From assembly GCA_026417375.1 (NCBI GenBank), contig JAOADJ010000031.1, forward strand, positions 62,001-126,000: 64,000 nt of DNA. Reading direction: 5' to 3'. The translations under genes and the position numbers were made by a program. A model generated the notes under the pieces. That model worked only from the letters and a program-made list of their open reading frames with translations, was not told the origin of the DNA and made no database searches. This DNA comes from Melioribacteraceae bacterium (GTDB lineage: Bacteria > Bacteroidota > Ignavibacteria > Ignavibacteriales > Melioribacteraceae). Shown piece by piece: positions 36,823 to 46,359 of this stretch. The stretch's first letter is position 1. Each line of letters starts with the position of its first letter.

Positions 36823-38136
36823 TTATTTTTCTCGGAATGATAAAGTTATTGGAACACCTTCAAATCCAAAATTTTTACGGATTAATCTTTCTAAAAATCT
36901 TTTATAAGAATCCGGGATATATTTATATTCATTTGCAAAGAATAAAAATATTGGATAGTGTTCACCTACTTGTGTTATGTATTTTATTTTAACTTCTCTG
37001 CCGGTTGGTGTTGCCGGTGGTGGTGTTTTAAGAATTTCAGGTAAAATTACATCATTTAATTCACTAGTTGGAATTTTTTTATGTCGTTCTTCATTAATTT
37101 TTTTTGCTAATTCAATCAGTTTAAAAATTCTTTGTTTTGTTAATGCCGATATAAAAATTACAGGTGCAAAGTCAACTGTTGCAACTTCTGCTTTAATTGC
37201 ATCTTCATATTTTTTTGCTGTGTTAGTATTTTTTTCAATTAAATCCCATTTATTTACTGCTATAATTAATCCTTTTCTTCTTCTAACAATTTCCTGTAAA
37301 ACTTTTTGGTCTTGATTATTTATTCCAAGTTGTGCATCTAGAAGTAAAATAGAAACATCTGAATTCCAAATTGCACGATAAGTTCTGACATTAGAAAAAA
37401 ATTCTATGTTCTCTTTAATCTTTGATTTTTTTCTTAATCCGGCAGTATCTACTAATACAATTTCTTCTCCATAATATTTCAGAATTGAATCAATACTATC
37501 TCTTGTAGTTCCCGGAATATCTGTAACAATACTTCTATCATATCCAAGGAGTGAATTTACAAGTGAAGATTTTCCAACGTTTGGTTTTCCAACTATTGCG
37601 AGATGTAATCTTTTATCAACAGAATTTTCATCTTCACTAAACTTTAAACTTGCAATCAGATCATCTAATAGATTTCCTAAATTTCTTCCATTTAAAGCTG
37701 AAACATCAAAAATATTTTGAAATCCAAGTGTATAAAAATCGTTTTGATTAATTGCAAATTCAGGTGTATCGCTTTTATTCACTAATAAAAAAGATGGTTT
37801 TGATGATCTTCTTAAGATATTTCCAATTTCTTTATCAATTGGAGTTAATCCTGTTCTTCCATCTACTACAAATAAAATTGCATCGCATTCATTAAGACCA
37901 ATTTCAATTTGCTCACGAATTGCTGTTTCGAATAAATCATCTGAATCTGGCACATAACCACCTGTATCAATAACACGAAAATTTTTTCCATTCCATTCAA
38001 CGTCACCATAAATTCTATCACGAGTTACGCCGCTAACATCATCAACAATAGCTGTTGAACTTTTTGTTAATCTATTAAATAAAGTTGATTTACCAACGTT
38101 TGGTCTTCCTACTATTAAAACTAATGGATTGCTCAT
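36823..38136 (-). CDS. der: Ribosome biogenesis GTPase Der (EngA)
   Basis: A double-GTPase factor for 50S subunit assembly. The 437-residue protein has two G domains: GRPNVGKSTLF, DTGGY and NKSD, then GKPNVGKSSLV, DTAGLRKKSKI and NKWD. A C-terminal KH-like domain follows (YITQVGEHYPIFLFFAN, RLIRKNFGFEGVPITLSFR). The order and length are diagnostic. It lies 6 bp downstream of the DUF5683-like gene. Confidence 0.97.
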   Translation of the reverse strand: MSNPLVLIVGRPNVGKSTLFNRLTKSSTAIVDDVSGVTRDRIYGDVEWNGKNFRVIDTGGYVPDSDDLFETAIREQIEIGLNECDAILFVVDGRTGLTPIDKEIGNILRRSSKPSFLLVNKSDTPEFAINQNDFYTLGFQNIFDVSALNGRNLGNLLDDLIASLKFSEDENSVDKRLHLAIVGKPNVGKSSLVNSLLGYDRSIVTDIPGTTRDSIDSILKYYGEEIVLVDTAGLRKKSKIKENIEFFSNVRTYRAIWNSDVSILLLDAQLGINNQDQKVLQEIVRRRKGLIIAVNKWDLIEKNTNTAKKYEDAIKAEVATVDFAPVIFISALTKQRIFKLIELAKKINEERHKKIPTSELNDVILPEILKTPPPATPTGREVKIKYITQVGEHYPIFLFFANEYKYIPDSYKRFLERLIRKNFGFEGVPITLSFREK

Positions 38137-38142
38137 ATTTAC

Positions 38143-39012
38143 CTAAAATTTATATTGCAAATTTAATTGAGGATAATAATTAAAACTAAATTTATTATTG
38201 AATTTTTCGAGACTTAAATTTATATCTAAATCTTTATTGAAATTATGAGCAGACCAAGCAGCATCTAAAGCACTAATAAAATGATTAACAATTATTACAA
38301 TTACAGCTTTAGCAGCATAATTATAATAATCGTTAGCTTTTCCTCTTTCAATTGAGTAAAAAATAAATTTAGGTGTTAAATTTTTTCTTGTAGGGTCATA
38401 TTCAAATGGTGTGTTCTCATCGCCAAAATCATCCCAACCTACATTATATTGAGGATACTTTCCTATCAATTCATAATATTGTTGTTCGCCAAAATATGGA
38501 AGTTGATGAGAGTAATATGAACCAATTGCTCTTTCTAATCTATTTAATTCATTCCAATTTATTTTTCCATTTTCAAAAATTTTATAATCATTTGGATTAA
38601 CTGCATTATTAATTTTGTTTGCATTCTTCAATGTCCATTTTGCATAACGTTCAACACTCCAATGTTGGTTAGCAAAGTTTTGAAAATAAGTTGTTTGGTC
38701 ATCCCCCTTTTTGTCATAATGTAATCCAACTATAATTGAACTTAATTCTATTGCAAGAAAAACTGCAGACTTTAAATAACGTTCAGAATAAAATTGTCCC
38801 GCTCCAGGAAGAACAAATGATAATCCTGCTGCAATAATTGGTGTTTTCTTTTTTGCAGGAATTAAAGATTCTTCAACATTTGTTGCAACTTTAACAGATT
38901 GTGCATCGAGATACAAAATTCCACTTAAATTATTTCCATCGAACTCTTTACAAACATTTTGAGCATTAAGAATTGAAAAAGCAATAAAAAAAATAATCGA
39001 TAATTTTTTCAT
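38143..39012 (-). CDS. DUF5683-like exported protein
   Basis: A 289-residue protein with a signal peptide (KLSIIFFIAFSILNAQN). Central motifs are AAGLSFVLPGAGQFYSERYL followed by a hydrophobic helix (KSAVFLAIELSSIIVGLHY), typical of the DUF5683 family of Bacteroidota. A later segment (AVIVIIVNHFISALDAAWSAHNF) is a second hydrophobic region, and the C-terminus is beta-like and ends in Phe (NLQYKF), compatible with an outer-membrane location. Function unknown. It sits between der and the peptidase/PD40/barrel gene. Confidence 0.7.
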   Translation of the reverse strand: MKKLSIIFFIAFSILNAQNVCKEFDGNNLSGILYLDAQSVKVATNVEESLIPAKKKTPIIAAGLSFVLPGAGQFYSERYLKSAVFLAIELSSIIVGLHYDKKGDDQTTYFQNFANQHWSVERYAKWTLKNANKINNAVNPNDYKIFENGKINWNELNRLERAIGSYYSHQLPYFGEQQYYELIGKYPQYNVGWDDFGDENTPFEYDPTRKNLTPKFIFYSIERGKANDYYNYAAKAVIVIIVNHFISALDAAWSAHNFNKDLDINLSLEKFNNKFSFNYYPQLNLQYKF

Positions 39013-39029
39013 TTTATTTTACCAAATTT

Positions 39030-42000
39030 TTATAAACTAAAATCGAAAAGAATGCCACCATAAAAATTCCATTCTTTACCATATATAATTTTTTCGTTTC
39101 TGACAATTTTGTGTATTCTGTCAAATGAGTAAGCTGCATTAAAAAATAAACTAGTTGGGAAAATATAAAATGAATTTAGTTTTATTCTTAATTCTGAGCC
39201 AACCCCTTTTTTAAAATCACTGAATGAAGAAATTTTGCCATTCCATGCATTTCCTAAATCACCATAAAATGAAATATAAATTTTATCAATGTAAATGTGT
39301 CCAAATCTTGAATCAATATTTGTTAGTAATGGAAATCTATAAGTTAAATTCAACCAGGCAATTTCATTTCCACTTATTGAGTAAAATGGATAACTTTTCA
39401 TTCCGATTAAACCACCTAAATAAAAATCAAAGAAATCAGGAACAGTTTTACCGAGTATTGAACCGATTCTTAACTGAGTTGATAAAGTATGTTTATCAAA
39501 CAAATTAAAATATTCACGCCAGTTTAATTCCAATCTATGAAATTTAAAGTCATTATAAAGTGGTTTTAAAATACCATCAACAACAGTGTAATTATTTTCA
39601 TTATTGAATCTGTTAAATTCATAATTGTATTGTAATTCAACTTTTCTTCCAATTGGATTAATATCGGAATCAACATTAGGAATAATTGTTTCATGTACAA
39701 ATTTCACCTGAATATTTTTACCTACAAAATATTTATCTGTGGTTGTAGGATAAAGTGTATTTCCACTTTCAGGTAAAATAAAACTATTCAATGTTGATGA
39801 ATATTGACTGAAAATAAATCTTGTTTCTAAATAGTTTCCTTCTTTAAATATTTTATGTTTTGCAACAATATCAAATTCTAATAAGTTATAAGAAACTTCA
39901 GTAGGAATTTTATAATCAATTCTTGGTGGCGAATATGTTGAATCAATACCAAAATCTAAATCAATTTTTGTTCCTCTTGAAACGCTGTACAATTCCAAAC
40001 TAACTTCAGGTTTTAAACCCAAATTAAAAAGCAGTGGCACTTTATCTTTATATTCAAATTGTAAAAATAAATCGCGTTCCATTTTTCTATTTATAGATGC
40101 ACTTCCAAAAATTGAATAACGATTTAAAATATCACTTGATGCTAAATAAACACCGGGTTTAATTCTATCAAATCCGGAATTAAATGTACTGTAGTTATCA
40201 TATCTTATGAATGGTATTATACTTACTTTAGAAAAAAATCCGGAATATTTATCTACCTGATAATTTGGAATTTGTGTGTCGTCATAGTTTGTAAGCAGAT
40301 GAATATTAAAATTATTTATATCGCCATTAGGTTTATCAATTTCTAACGGTGGATTATTCATCCAAACATATTTTTTATTAGAATCAACTTTTGCTTGTTC
40401 GTTTTTAGTTAATAAAAATATTTTAAATCCTTCAGCAGTATAACCAGAATAAACCAAAGTGCCTTCTTTATTAATTGATGGCATAAATGCACCACCAATT
40501 ACATTTGTCAATTGTTCAATTTTGTTTGTATTTACATCTAACGAATACAAATTAAAAATACCTGTTTTATCACTTGAAAAAATTATTTTACCATCATTTG
40601 ATTGCACAGCGTTTCTTTCATCTGCCATTGAAGTTGTAATAAAAGTGAAATTTGAGCCATCAACATTAATTTTTGCTATATCACGATTATTTTTTAATGA
40701 ATAGTCAAAAAGAATAAATGAATCATCTTTTGAAAATTTTGGATTGTAGATTTGTTCACCATTTTCAAATAATGTTAATCTTTTGAAGTTTTTACCATTG
40801 ATATCAACTAACCCTAAATTAACTGTTCCATCGTTTTGAAAAACAAAAACAATTTTTTCTCCGTCATTTGAAACAGATGGATTATTTGCACGAAGTCCAA
40901 AAGTTAAACGTGTTTCTTCTTCTTTATCCAAATCATAAACATATAAATCATGTATGTTTGTCATTTTTGGATTATCATCACTTAATTTTGAATAAACAAT
41001 TTTATTTTTACCATTCACAAAACTTGAAGTAGAACGAACACCTGATGCAACAACTTTTTCTTTTTTGATTTCTAAATCATAAAGAATTAAAGATGATAAG
41101 CTGAAATAATCATTTGATTTATTTGAAACGTATATAATCTTTTTACCATCATTTGAAAAAGCTGGATAAAAGTTTCCGAATCCTTCTTTTGTTATAATTT
41201 CACCAGTTACAAGATTATCTAAAACACTTTTTGATCTTTCTTTATAATTATTAATTAAAAATGATTTCCATTCATTATAAACTTCATTACCACTTTTGCC
41301 GAGAACATCTTCAAATGCAGCATCAATTGTGAAATTAGTGAGTTTACCAAGTTTATGCGAAATCAATCTTAATTTGTCTTCACCATATTTTTGAGCAATA
41401 TATTTTGTTAATGCAAAACCAGAATTATAAACTGATTCATTACCTAAACTTGTTTTATCAAATACTCCCATTTGATTCCATGTCAGCATTTTATTTTCTA
41501 ATGCATAAGATCTTAAAATCATATCTCTGTGAGAATCCCAATTATCGTAATTAAATTCTTTTCTCATATATTGAGCTGTACCTTCAGCAAACCAAGCCGG
41601 AACGTTGATACCTGGGATTGGATAAGAAGCAATAAAATTTGGGAACCCGTATAAAATATCTGGTCGTCGTTTATCTTCATAGTTTAAAAATTGTAAATAA
41701 AAAATTGGAAGTGTTCTAGAAAATTTTAATGCAGATTGAATTTGAACCATATGAGTGAATTCATGAGAAATAACATTACGAAGCCAATTATGAGTTCCTC
41801 TCAGATCAAAATCTAATGCAGAAGCCCAGATCTCAATTTTGTTATCAAAAAAATATGTTGCACCATTTGAATAATCATCAATGTCTTTGATAATATAATC
41901 AATTGTTTCTGGTTCATATTGATATAATGAAGTAATCGGTTCCCAAATTTCATCTGCAATTTTTGCAACAACTTTTGCAGTTCTTTCAGCTCCATCATGA

Positions 42001-42116
42001 TAATGCACACGAATGTGTTTACCTTTAATTGTGTACCAATTATAATTTGGATTATAATCATTCACTTGTGCAAAAAGTGAAATGTTAATAAGTAATATGA
42101 ATAAAATTTTTTTCAT
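39030..42116 (-). CDS. Metallopeptidase-PD40 propeller-outer-membrane barrel fusion
   Basis: A 1028-residue exported protein. The signal peptide ends at LFAQ (residue 17). Residues ~30-290 form a gluzincin-type peptidase domain with HEFTH (118-122) and third zinc ligand Glu178 (WFAEGTAQY). Residues ~310-580 hold TolB-like PD40 propeller repeats (NDGKKIIYVSNKSNDYFSL, VSNDGEKIVFVFQND). The C-terminal ~400 residues are beta-rich and end in GGILFDFSL with a terminal hydrophobic residue, like a BamA/surface-antigen-type barrel. Known relatives share this order, but their substrates are not established. It probably sits in the outer membrane with the peptidase domain exposed. Four bp separate it from the M6-like gene. 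Confidence 0.85.
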   Translation of the reverse strand: MKKILFILLINISLFAQVNDYNPNYNWYTIKGKHIRVHYHDGAERTAKVVAKIADEIWEPITSLYQYEPETIDYIIKDIDDYSNGATYFFDNKIEIWASALDFDLRGTHNWLRNVISHEFTHMVQIQSALKFSRTLPIFYLQFLNYEDKRRPDILYGFPNFIASYPIPGINVPAWFAEGTAQYMRKEFNYDNWDSHRDMILRSYALENKMLTWNQMGVFDKTSLGNESVYNSGFALTKYIAQKYGEDKLRLISHKLGKLTNFTIDAAFEDVLGKSGNEVYNEWKSFLINNYKERSKSVLDNLVTGEIITKEGFGNFYPAFSNDGKKIIYVSNKSNDYFSLSSLILYDLEIKKEKVVASGVRSTSSFVNGKNKIVYSKLSDDNPKMTNIHDLYVYDLDKEEETRLTFGLRANNPSVSNDGEKIVFVFQNDGTVNLGLVDINGKNFKRLTLFENGEQIYNPKFSKDDSFILFDYSLKNNRDIAKINVDGSNFTFITTSMADERNAVQSNDGKIIFSSDKTGIFNLYSLDVNTNKIEQLTNVIGGAFMPSINKEGTLVYSGYTAEGFKIFLLTKNEQAKVDSNKKYVWMNNPPLEIDKPNGDINNFNIHLLTNYDDTQIPNYQVDKYSGFFSKVSIIPFIRYDNYSTFNSGFDRIKPGVYLASSDILNRYSIFGSASINRKMERDLFLQFEYKDKVPLLFNLGLKPEVSLELYSVSRGTKIDLDFGIDSTYSPPRIDYKIPTEVSYNLLEFDIVAKHKIFKEGNYLETRFIFSQYSSTLNSFILPESGNTLYPTTTDKYFVGKNIQVKFVHETIIPNVDSDINPIGRKVELQYNYEFNRFNNENNYTVVDGILKPLYNDFKFHRLELNWREYFNLFDKHTLSTQLRIGSILGKTVPDFFDFYLGGLIGMKSYPFYSISGNEIAWLNLTYRFPLLTNIDSRFGHIYIDKIYISFYGDLGNAWNGKISSFSDFKKGVGSELRIKLNSFYIFPTSLFFNAAYSFDRIHKIVRNEKIIYGKEWNFYGGILFDFSL

Positions 42117-42119
42117 GAA

Positions 42120-45100
42120 TTATTTAATCACTGCAATTTTAATATTTTTTGATGCTGTTTTACCACTTAAACTTTCCGTTTGAATATTTGCATAATAAAT
42201 ACCACTTGAAACTTTTGAAACATCCCAAACAACTTCATTTTCAATTCCTCCATTAGCATTTAATTCAATTGTTGAAATTGTTGCACCTGCTAAATCAAAT
42301 ATTCTAATTTTTACTTTTGATTCTTCGGAAACATAAAATCTAATATTTGTTGTATTACCATAAACAGGATTAGGCCAATTGTATGCTTTTTCTAAAGGAA
42401 AATATTCTGAAATTGTTTGTTGTTTATTTGTTAATTCTATAAATGAATTGTTTGTTGAATTAGAAAAATTACTTTTCCAGAAACTTTTACCTTGAAAACC
42501 GGACAATTGCCATACTGAAAAATTTTTTTGTTTATCAATTGAAATTAATAATGGTTTATATTGTGGAATCGGTCCCATAGTTGGTAATTCTTCTTCATAC
42601 AGAAATGAATTTACAATTTCTGTGTTTGTTATTTTAACTGGAAAACCAGAAAATATTTTTCCATCTTTTACATTATAAACATTTAACTCACCTAAATTAT
42701 TTGTAATCAAAATTTCCTGAATACCATCTTTATTTAAATCAACAATAAAAGGTGTTCCAATAAATTTTTTATTATCACCAGCACTAAGAGGAAAATTTTC
42801 AATTACTGTTCCATTTTCATTCAAAACTACTAATTCACTACCATTATTAATGATAATTAATAATCTTCCATCATTAAAAAGATCAGCAACAGAAAAATTA
42901 TTTGATTGAATATTATTTAAGAAATCAAATGAATATTTTGGTTTATCTTGAAGTATTACATCAAAATGATTTTTACCTAAATAATCACTCAAAGCAACAT
43001 TAACATATTCACCATTAGAATTTTTAATTAAAACATTTCTTTTAAAATTTCTGTTAACTAATTGATTACTAATGTTCAAATTACTTTGATAAAATTCATT
43101 ATTTGAAATTGCAGAAAAATATTTTGTGTTTATTGAATTGTACTCACGATTAATTTGAAGTAAAGAACCATTAGTTATATTTTGATAATTGACATTAGAT
43201 ACTTTTCCATTAACAATATCATTTATTTGAATACTTATTAAGTATCCATTTTGTGAACCAGCATTTAATTGTAAACCATTTGATTGATTTACTAAAACTA
43301 AAGGAGTTGTAATGGCATACAAACTTTTGAAAGATGAAATCTTTTCTTCCTTTGTAAATAAATTAAATGAATAAACATTTATAATTTCATTAAGTGAGCC
43401 AACTAAATACTGAATCCCATCAAACACAATTCCAGCAATTCTATTTTGGTCTGTAAAATTTTTTAATCGATTTAAAATTTTTCCATCAGAAGCAATTTTA
43501 ACAATATCTTTATCGTCAGTCAAAAAGTAATCTAACGAATTATTATTTCTTAGTGTAATTAATTCATTTTTATCACTTTGAATAAAATTAAGTTTGGTTT
43601 CAAAAACTTTTTTAATTAAATCATTACCAAATGAAACATTAAAACTCATTTTATTTTTATTATCCGAAAATGAATCTAATGTAATGTAGCTTTTAGCATT
43701 ACTATTGGAATTAGTATTTGGCTTTGTATCAACTGAAAATAAATTCCTATAAAATTTTGATTTATTACCTTTAAACCAATAATCATTTTTTTCACCTTCA
43801 CCAATAAAGCTTCCAAATATAGAAGAAAATGTTTCACCAATATCCTGGATGCCATCAGCTTCTTCAACATCAACACCTTTATTATATAAATCAGAATTTA
43901 TTTTGTTTTCAGAAATTTTTTTGTTGATAATATTTTCATCTATATGCCAAATAACAATTCCATTTCCAGGTGTTGCAGCATCAAATTCATCCACATCAAT
44001 AACAACACCACCTTTAACATCCGAAGGCTGAACATAATATAAACCACTTGTATCGGGCTTAATAACTTTTTGATAAATCTTATTTCTGTTTTTAATTGTT
44101 AATATTAAATCATTTTTCTTTGCATCTTGCTGACGATTTTCAACTAAGAAATATTCTGAAGAGTTTATCGGAATTTTAATAATTGTTGAATCAGAAACAG
44201 ATGCTATTTCGCTTGAAGTTACATTGATGTTTTTTGAATTCTTCAAAATTATTTTTGGTGAATCCCAACCTAAATAAATTTTTTCCCATGCAGACATTGA
44301 AGGTGGAAACATTCCATTATTTGCAATAATTGCCTGACCATCCATTAAACCAAATCTACCTATTGCACTTTTACCTGTTTCAGTATCAAATAAATCGGGT
44401 AACCCTAAATGACTTGAAATATTAGCTACCAAAGTTCCATTAATAGTTAATTGTAAAAGATAAGTTGAATTGTCAATCATTTGTAATTCACGGGATTCAG
44501 TTTCGGGCATTATCATTGTATTTTTTATTAATCCCGATCTTGTTTGAAATCCATTAAACTGTATCCCTTTAATTTTTTGGAATGTATTAAATCCTAAATA
44601 AAGAGAAGGTAAATTCCTATCTATTGAAAATATTCCAATATCCAAACCACTACTAACACCCGCATGAAAAATTATAAACAAATCATAATTTGAAAAATTA
44701 ATATTAGAAAATTTTTGATCAGCAATTTTCCATACCTCTTCAGATAAATCAACTAAAGGTTTAAGATCTTTAGATTGATAGCCGGGTGAATACTCTCTCA
44801 TAGTTTTTGAGACAGTAATAACTTCCGGTAAAACTTTATATGAAATATTCAGTTTACCTTTTGAAACTTTATAGAAATAATTTTTTGCAAATAAAAGGTG
44901 GTCTTCAAAATATGAAGCATCATGAGGTAAAGGATCTAAAATTGTATCACCATAATTTTTAGTATAATGAGAACCAAATTTTCCATTTCCAATTGTTGCA
45001 TCATATTTATCTTCTTTAAATTCAACCATTACGGCTAAAATTTTTAAAGAATCTTTTAAACTATAAATTTCATTTGTTGGTAAAGCAAAATGCTTAATAA

Positions 45101-45161
45101 AAGATTGAGCAGATAAACTGCTCAATCCAATTATTACCAAAATAAAAATCAGTTTTTTCAT
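42120..45161 (-). CDS. Degenerate M6-like peptidase-fold protein with type IX sorting domain
   Basis: A 1013-residue secreted protein. The signal peptide ends near LSAQS (residue 20). Residues ~40-430 resemble the M6 (InhA-like) peptidase domain (LKILAVMVEFKED, DASYFEDHLLFAKNYFYKVS, GVVIDVDEFDA...GIVIWHIDE). At the zinc site, where HExxHxxGLPD is expected, it has NISSHLGLPDLFD (residues 247-259). The first His and catalytic Glu are therefore missing and it is probably not an active peptidase. A propeller/VCBS-like region follows (VDLNKDGIQEILITNN). The C-terminus is a type A sorting domain (YNWPNPVYGNTTNIRFYV ... IKIAVIK), making it cargo for PorU. Confidence 0.83.
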   Translation of the reverse strand: MKKLIFILVIIGLSSLSAQSFIKHFALPTNEIYSLKDSLKILAVMVEFKEDKYDATIGNGKFGSHYTKNYGDTILDPLPHDASYFEDHLLFAKNYFYKVSKGKLNISYKVLPEVITVSKTMREYSPGYQSKDLKPLVDLSEEVWKIADQKFSNINFSNYDLFIIFHAGVSSGLDIGIFSIDRNLPSLYLGFNTFQKIKGIQFNGFQTRSGLIKNTMIMPETESRELQMIDNSTYLLQLTINGTLVANISSHLGLPDLFDTETGKSAIGRFGLMDGQAIIANNGMFPPSMSAWEKIYLGWDSPKIILKNSKNINVTSSEIASVSDSTIIKIPINSSEYFLVENRQQDAKKNDLILTIKNRNKIYQKVIKPDTSGLYYVQPSDVKGGVVIDVDEFDAATPGNGIVIWHIDENIINKKISENKINSDLYNKGVDVEEADGIQDIGETFSSIFGSFIGEGEKNDYWFKGNKSKFYRNLFSVDTKPNTNSNSNAKSYITLDSFSDNKNKMSFNVSFGNDLIKKVFETKLNFIQSDKNELITLRNNNSLDYFLTDDKDIVKIASDGKILNRLKNFTDQNRIAGIVFDGIQYLVGSLNEIINVYSFNLFTKEEKISSFKSLYAITTPLVLVNQSNGLQLNAGSQNGYLISIQINDIVNGKVSNVNYQNITNGSLLQINREYNSINTKYFSAISNNEFYQSNLNISNQLVNRNFKRNVLIKNSNGEYVNVALSDYLGKNHFDVILQDKPKYSFDFLNNIQSNNFSVADLFNDGRLLIIINNGSELVVLNENGTVIENFPLSAGDNKKFIGTPFIVDLNKDGIQEILITNNLGELNVYNVKDGKIFSGFPVKITNTEIVNSFLYEEELPTMGPIPQYKPLLISIDKQKNFSVWQLSGFQGKSFWKSNFSNSTNNSFIELTNKQQTISEYFPLEKAYNWPNPVYGNTTNIRFYVSEESKVKIRIFDLAGATISTIELNANGGIENEVVWDVSKVSSGIYYANIQTESLSGKTASKNIKIAVIK

Positions 45162-45167
45162 TTATAA

Positions 45168-46325
45168 CTAAATGCCTCTAGGGAAACCTAATTTTTTTTG
45201 AGGAACACTTCCCCAACCAATTAATAAAGTAAAACGAAGTGTGTTTGATAGAGGATGATTTTCACTACCTTTGAAAACATCGGTTGTAATGTAACTAAAA
45301 TCAAAACCATACATATCATAACGAATACCAGCACCAAGAGTAACAAATTTTCTATTGCCGTAAGAAGGATCTTCATAAAAAATTCCAGTACGAATAGCGA
45401 ACATAAAATCTTGAGGTTGACCATACCAATATTCTAAACCCATAGAAGTTACAATATCACGCAATTCTTTACTCATTGGTTCATCAGCCCATGAAGAAAA
45501 AATTGCTTTGTAAAAATCGGGTCTCTTTCCGGAAGAATCCGCTTTACCAATTAATAATTTTTGAAAATCCAAAGTCCAGGTTAACGAATTATATTCATCC
45601 TCAAAAGGACGGACAGCAAAACCAAAACGTAAATTAGTTGGAATTGGATCTGCTTGTGCCTGGTCTATGTAATAAATTTTCGGACCAAGATTAGCTAAAT
45701 TAACACCAACGCTAAATCTATTACTTAGATCGCCAATTAAAGGTAAATCAAAATTTTCAGGACGCCACATAGCGCCGACATCAAAACTTACAGAAGTTGC
45801 AACACCTTTTCCTTGTTCTTGTTCTGTTGGTTTATCTGCTAAACGAGAATGTATTAATCTGAAATTAAAACCTAAACCCCAATCACTACTTAATTTAGTT
45901 GCATAACCTAATGTTAAAGCAGCATCAAAAGAACGAAATGTACCAACAGGATCAGGAGAATTAGATAATGTTCGAACAAATTCACCAAAATTCATAAATG
46001 TAATACTTGAAGTTATACTACCACTTAATTCTTCTATGTATTGACGATAGGTTGCATATTCATAAAAAAGATCAAGGTTAAACTGAGGTAACCAATTACT
46101 ATGTGTTAAGCTTACTTCAGAACCGGTCTGAAATGCAATACCTGCTGGATTCCAGAAAATTGCAGCTGAATTATCTGCAAGTGCAACACCTGATTCTCCA
46201 ATTCCTCCGGCACGTGAATCGGGTGCAAGTAAAAGAAATGGAACTGCGGCTTCTCCTTGTGCTTTAATTAAGTTTGCTGACATAAACATTGTTATTATAA
46301 TCATCAGCATCGATATTCTTTTCAT
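45168..46325 (-). CDS. porV: Type IX secretion outer-membrane protein PorV
   Basis: A 385-residue FadL-like barrel that carries secreted cargo to the PorU sortase. The signal peptide ends at LIKAQG. The family's N-terminal signature is FLLLAPDSRAGGIGESGVAL followed by NSAAIFWNPAGIA. Length and neighbours match PorV: porU is directly upstream on the same strand (34-bp gap) and a sorting-domain cargo gene is downstream. A strong ribosome site (GGAGGA) precedes the ATG, as expected for an abundant carrier. PorQ is a related but different protein; the porU link favours PorV. Confidence 0.9.
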   Translation of the reverse strand: MKRISMLMIIITMFMSANLIKAQGEAAVPFLLLAPDSRAGGIGESGVALADNSAAIFWNPAGIAFQTGSEVSLTHSNWLPQFNLDLFYEYATYRQYIEELSGSITSSITFMNFGEFVRTLSNSPDPVGTFRSFDAALTLGYATKLSSDWGLGFNFRLIHSRLADKPTEQEQGKGVATSVSFDVGAMWRPENFDLPLIGDLSNRFSVGVNLANLGPKIYYIDQAQADPIPTNLRFGFAVRPFEDEYNSLTWTLDFQKLLIGKADSSGKRPDFYKAIFSSWADEPMSKELRDIVTSMGLEYWYGQPQDFMFAIRTGIFYEDPSYGNRKFVTLGAGIRYDMYGFDFSYITTDVFKGSENHPLSNTLRFTLLIGWGSVPQKKLGFPRGI

Positions 46326-46359
46326 TTTATTCCTCCAACTAAGAATTTATTTTAAAATT

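Noticed and set aside
42120-45161. Active M6 metalloprotease
   Set aside because: The HE of the zinc motif is missing (NISSH).
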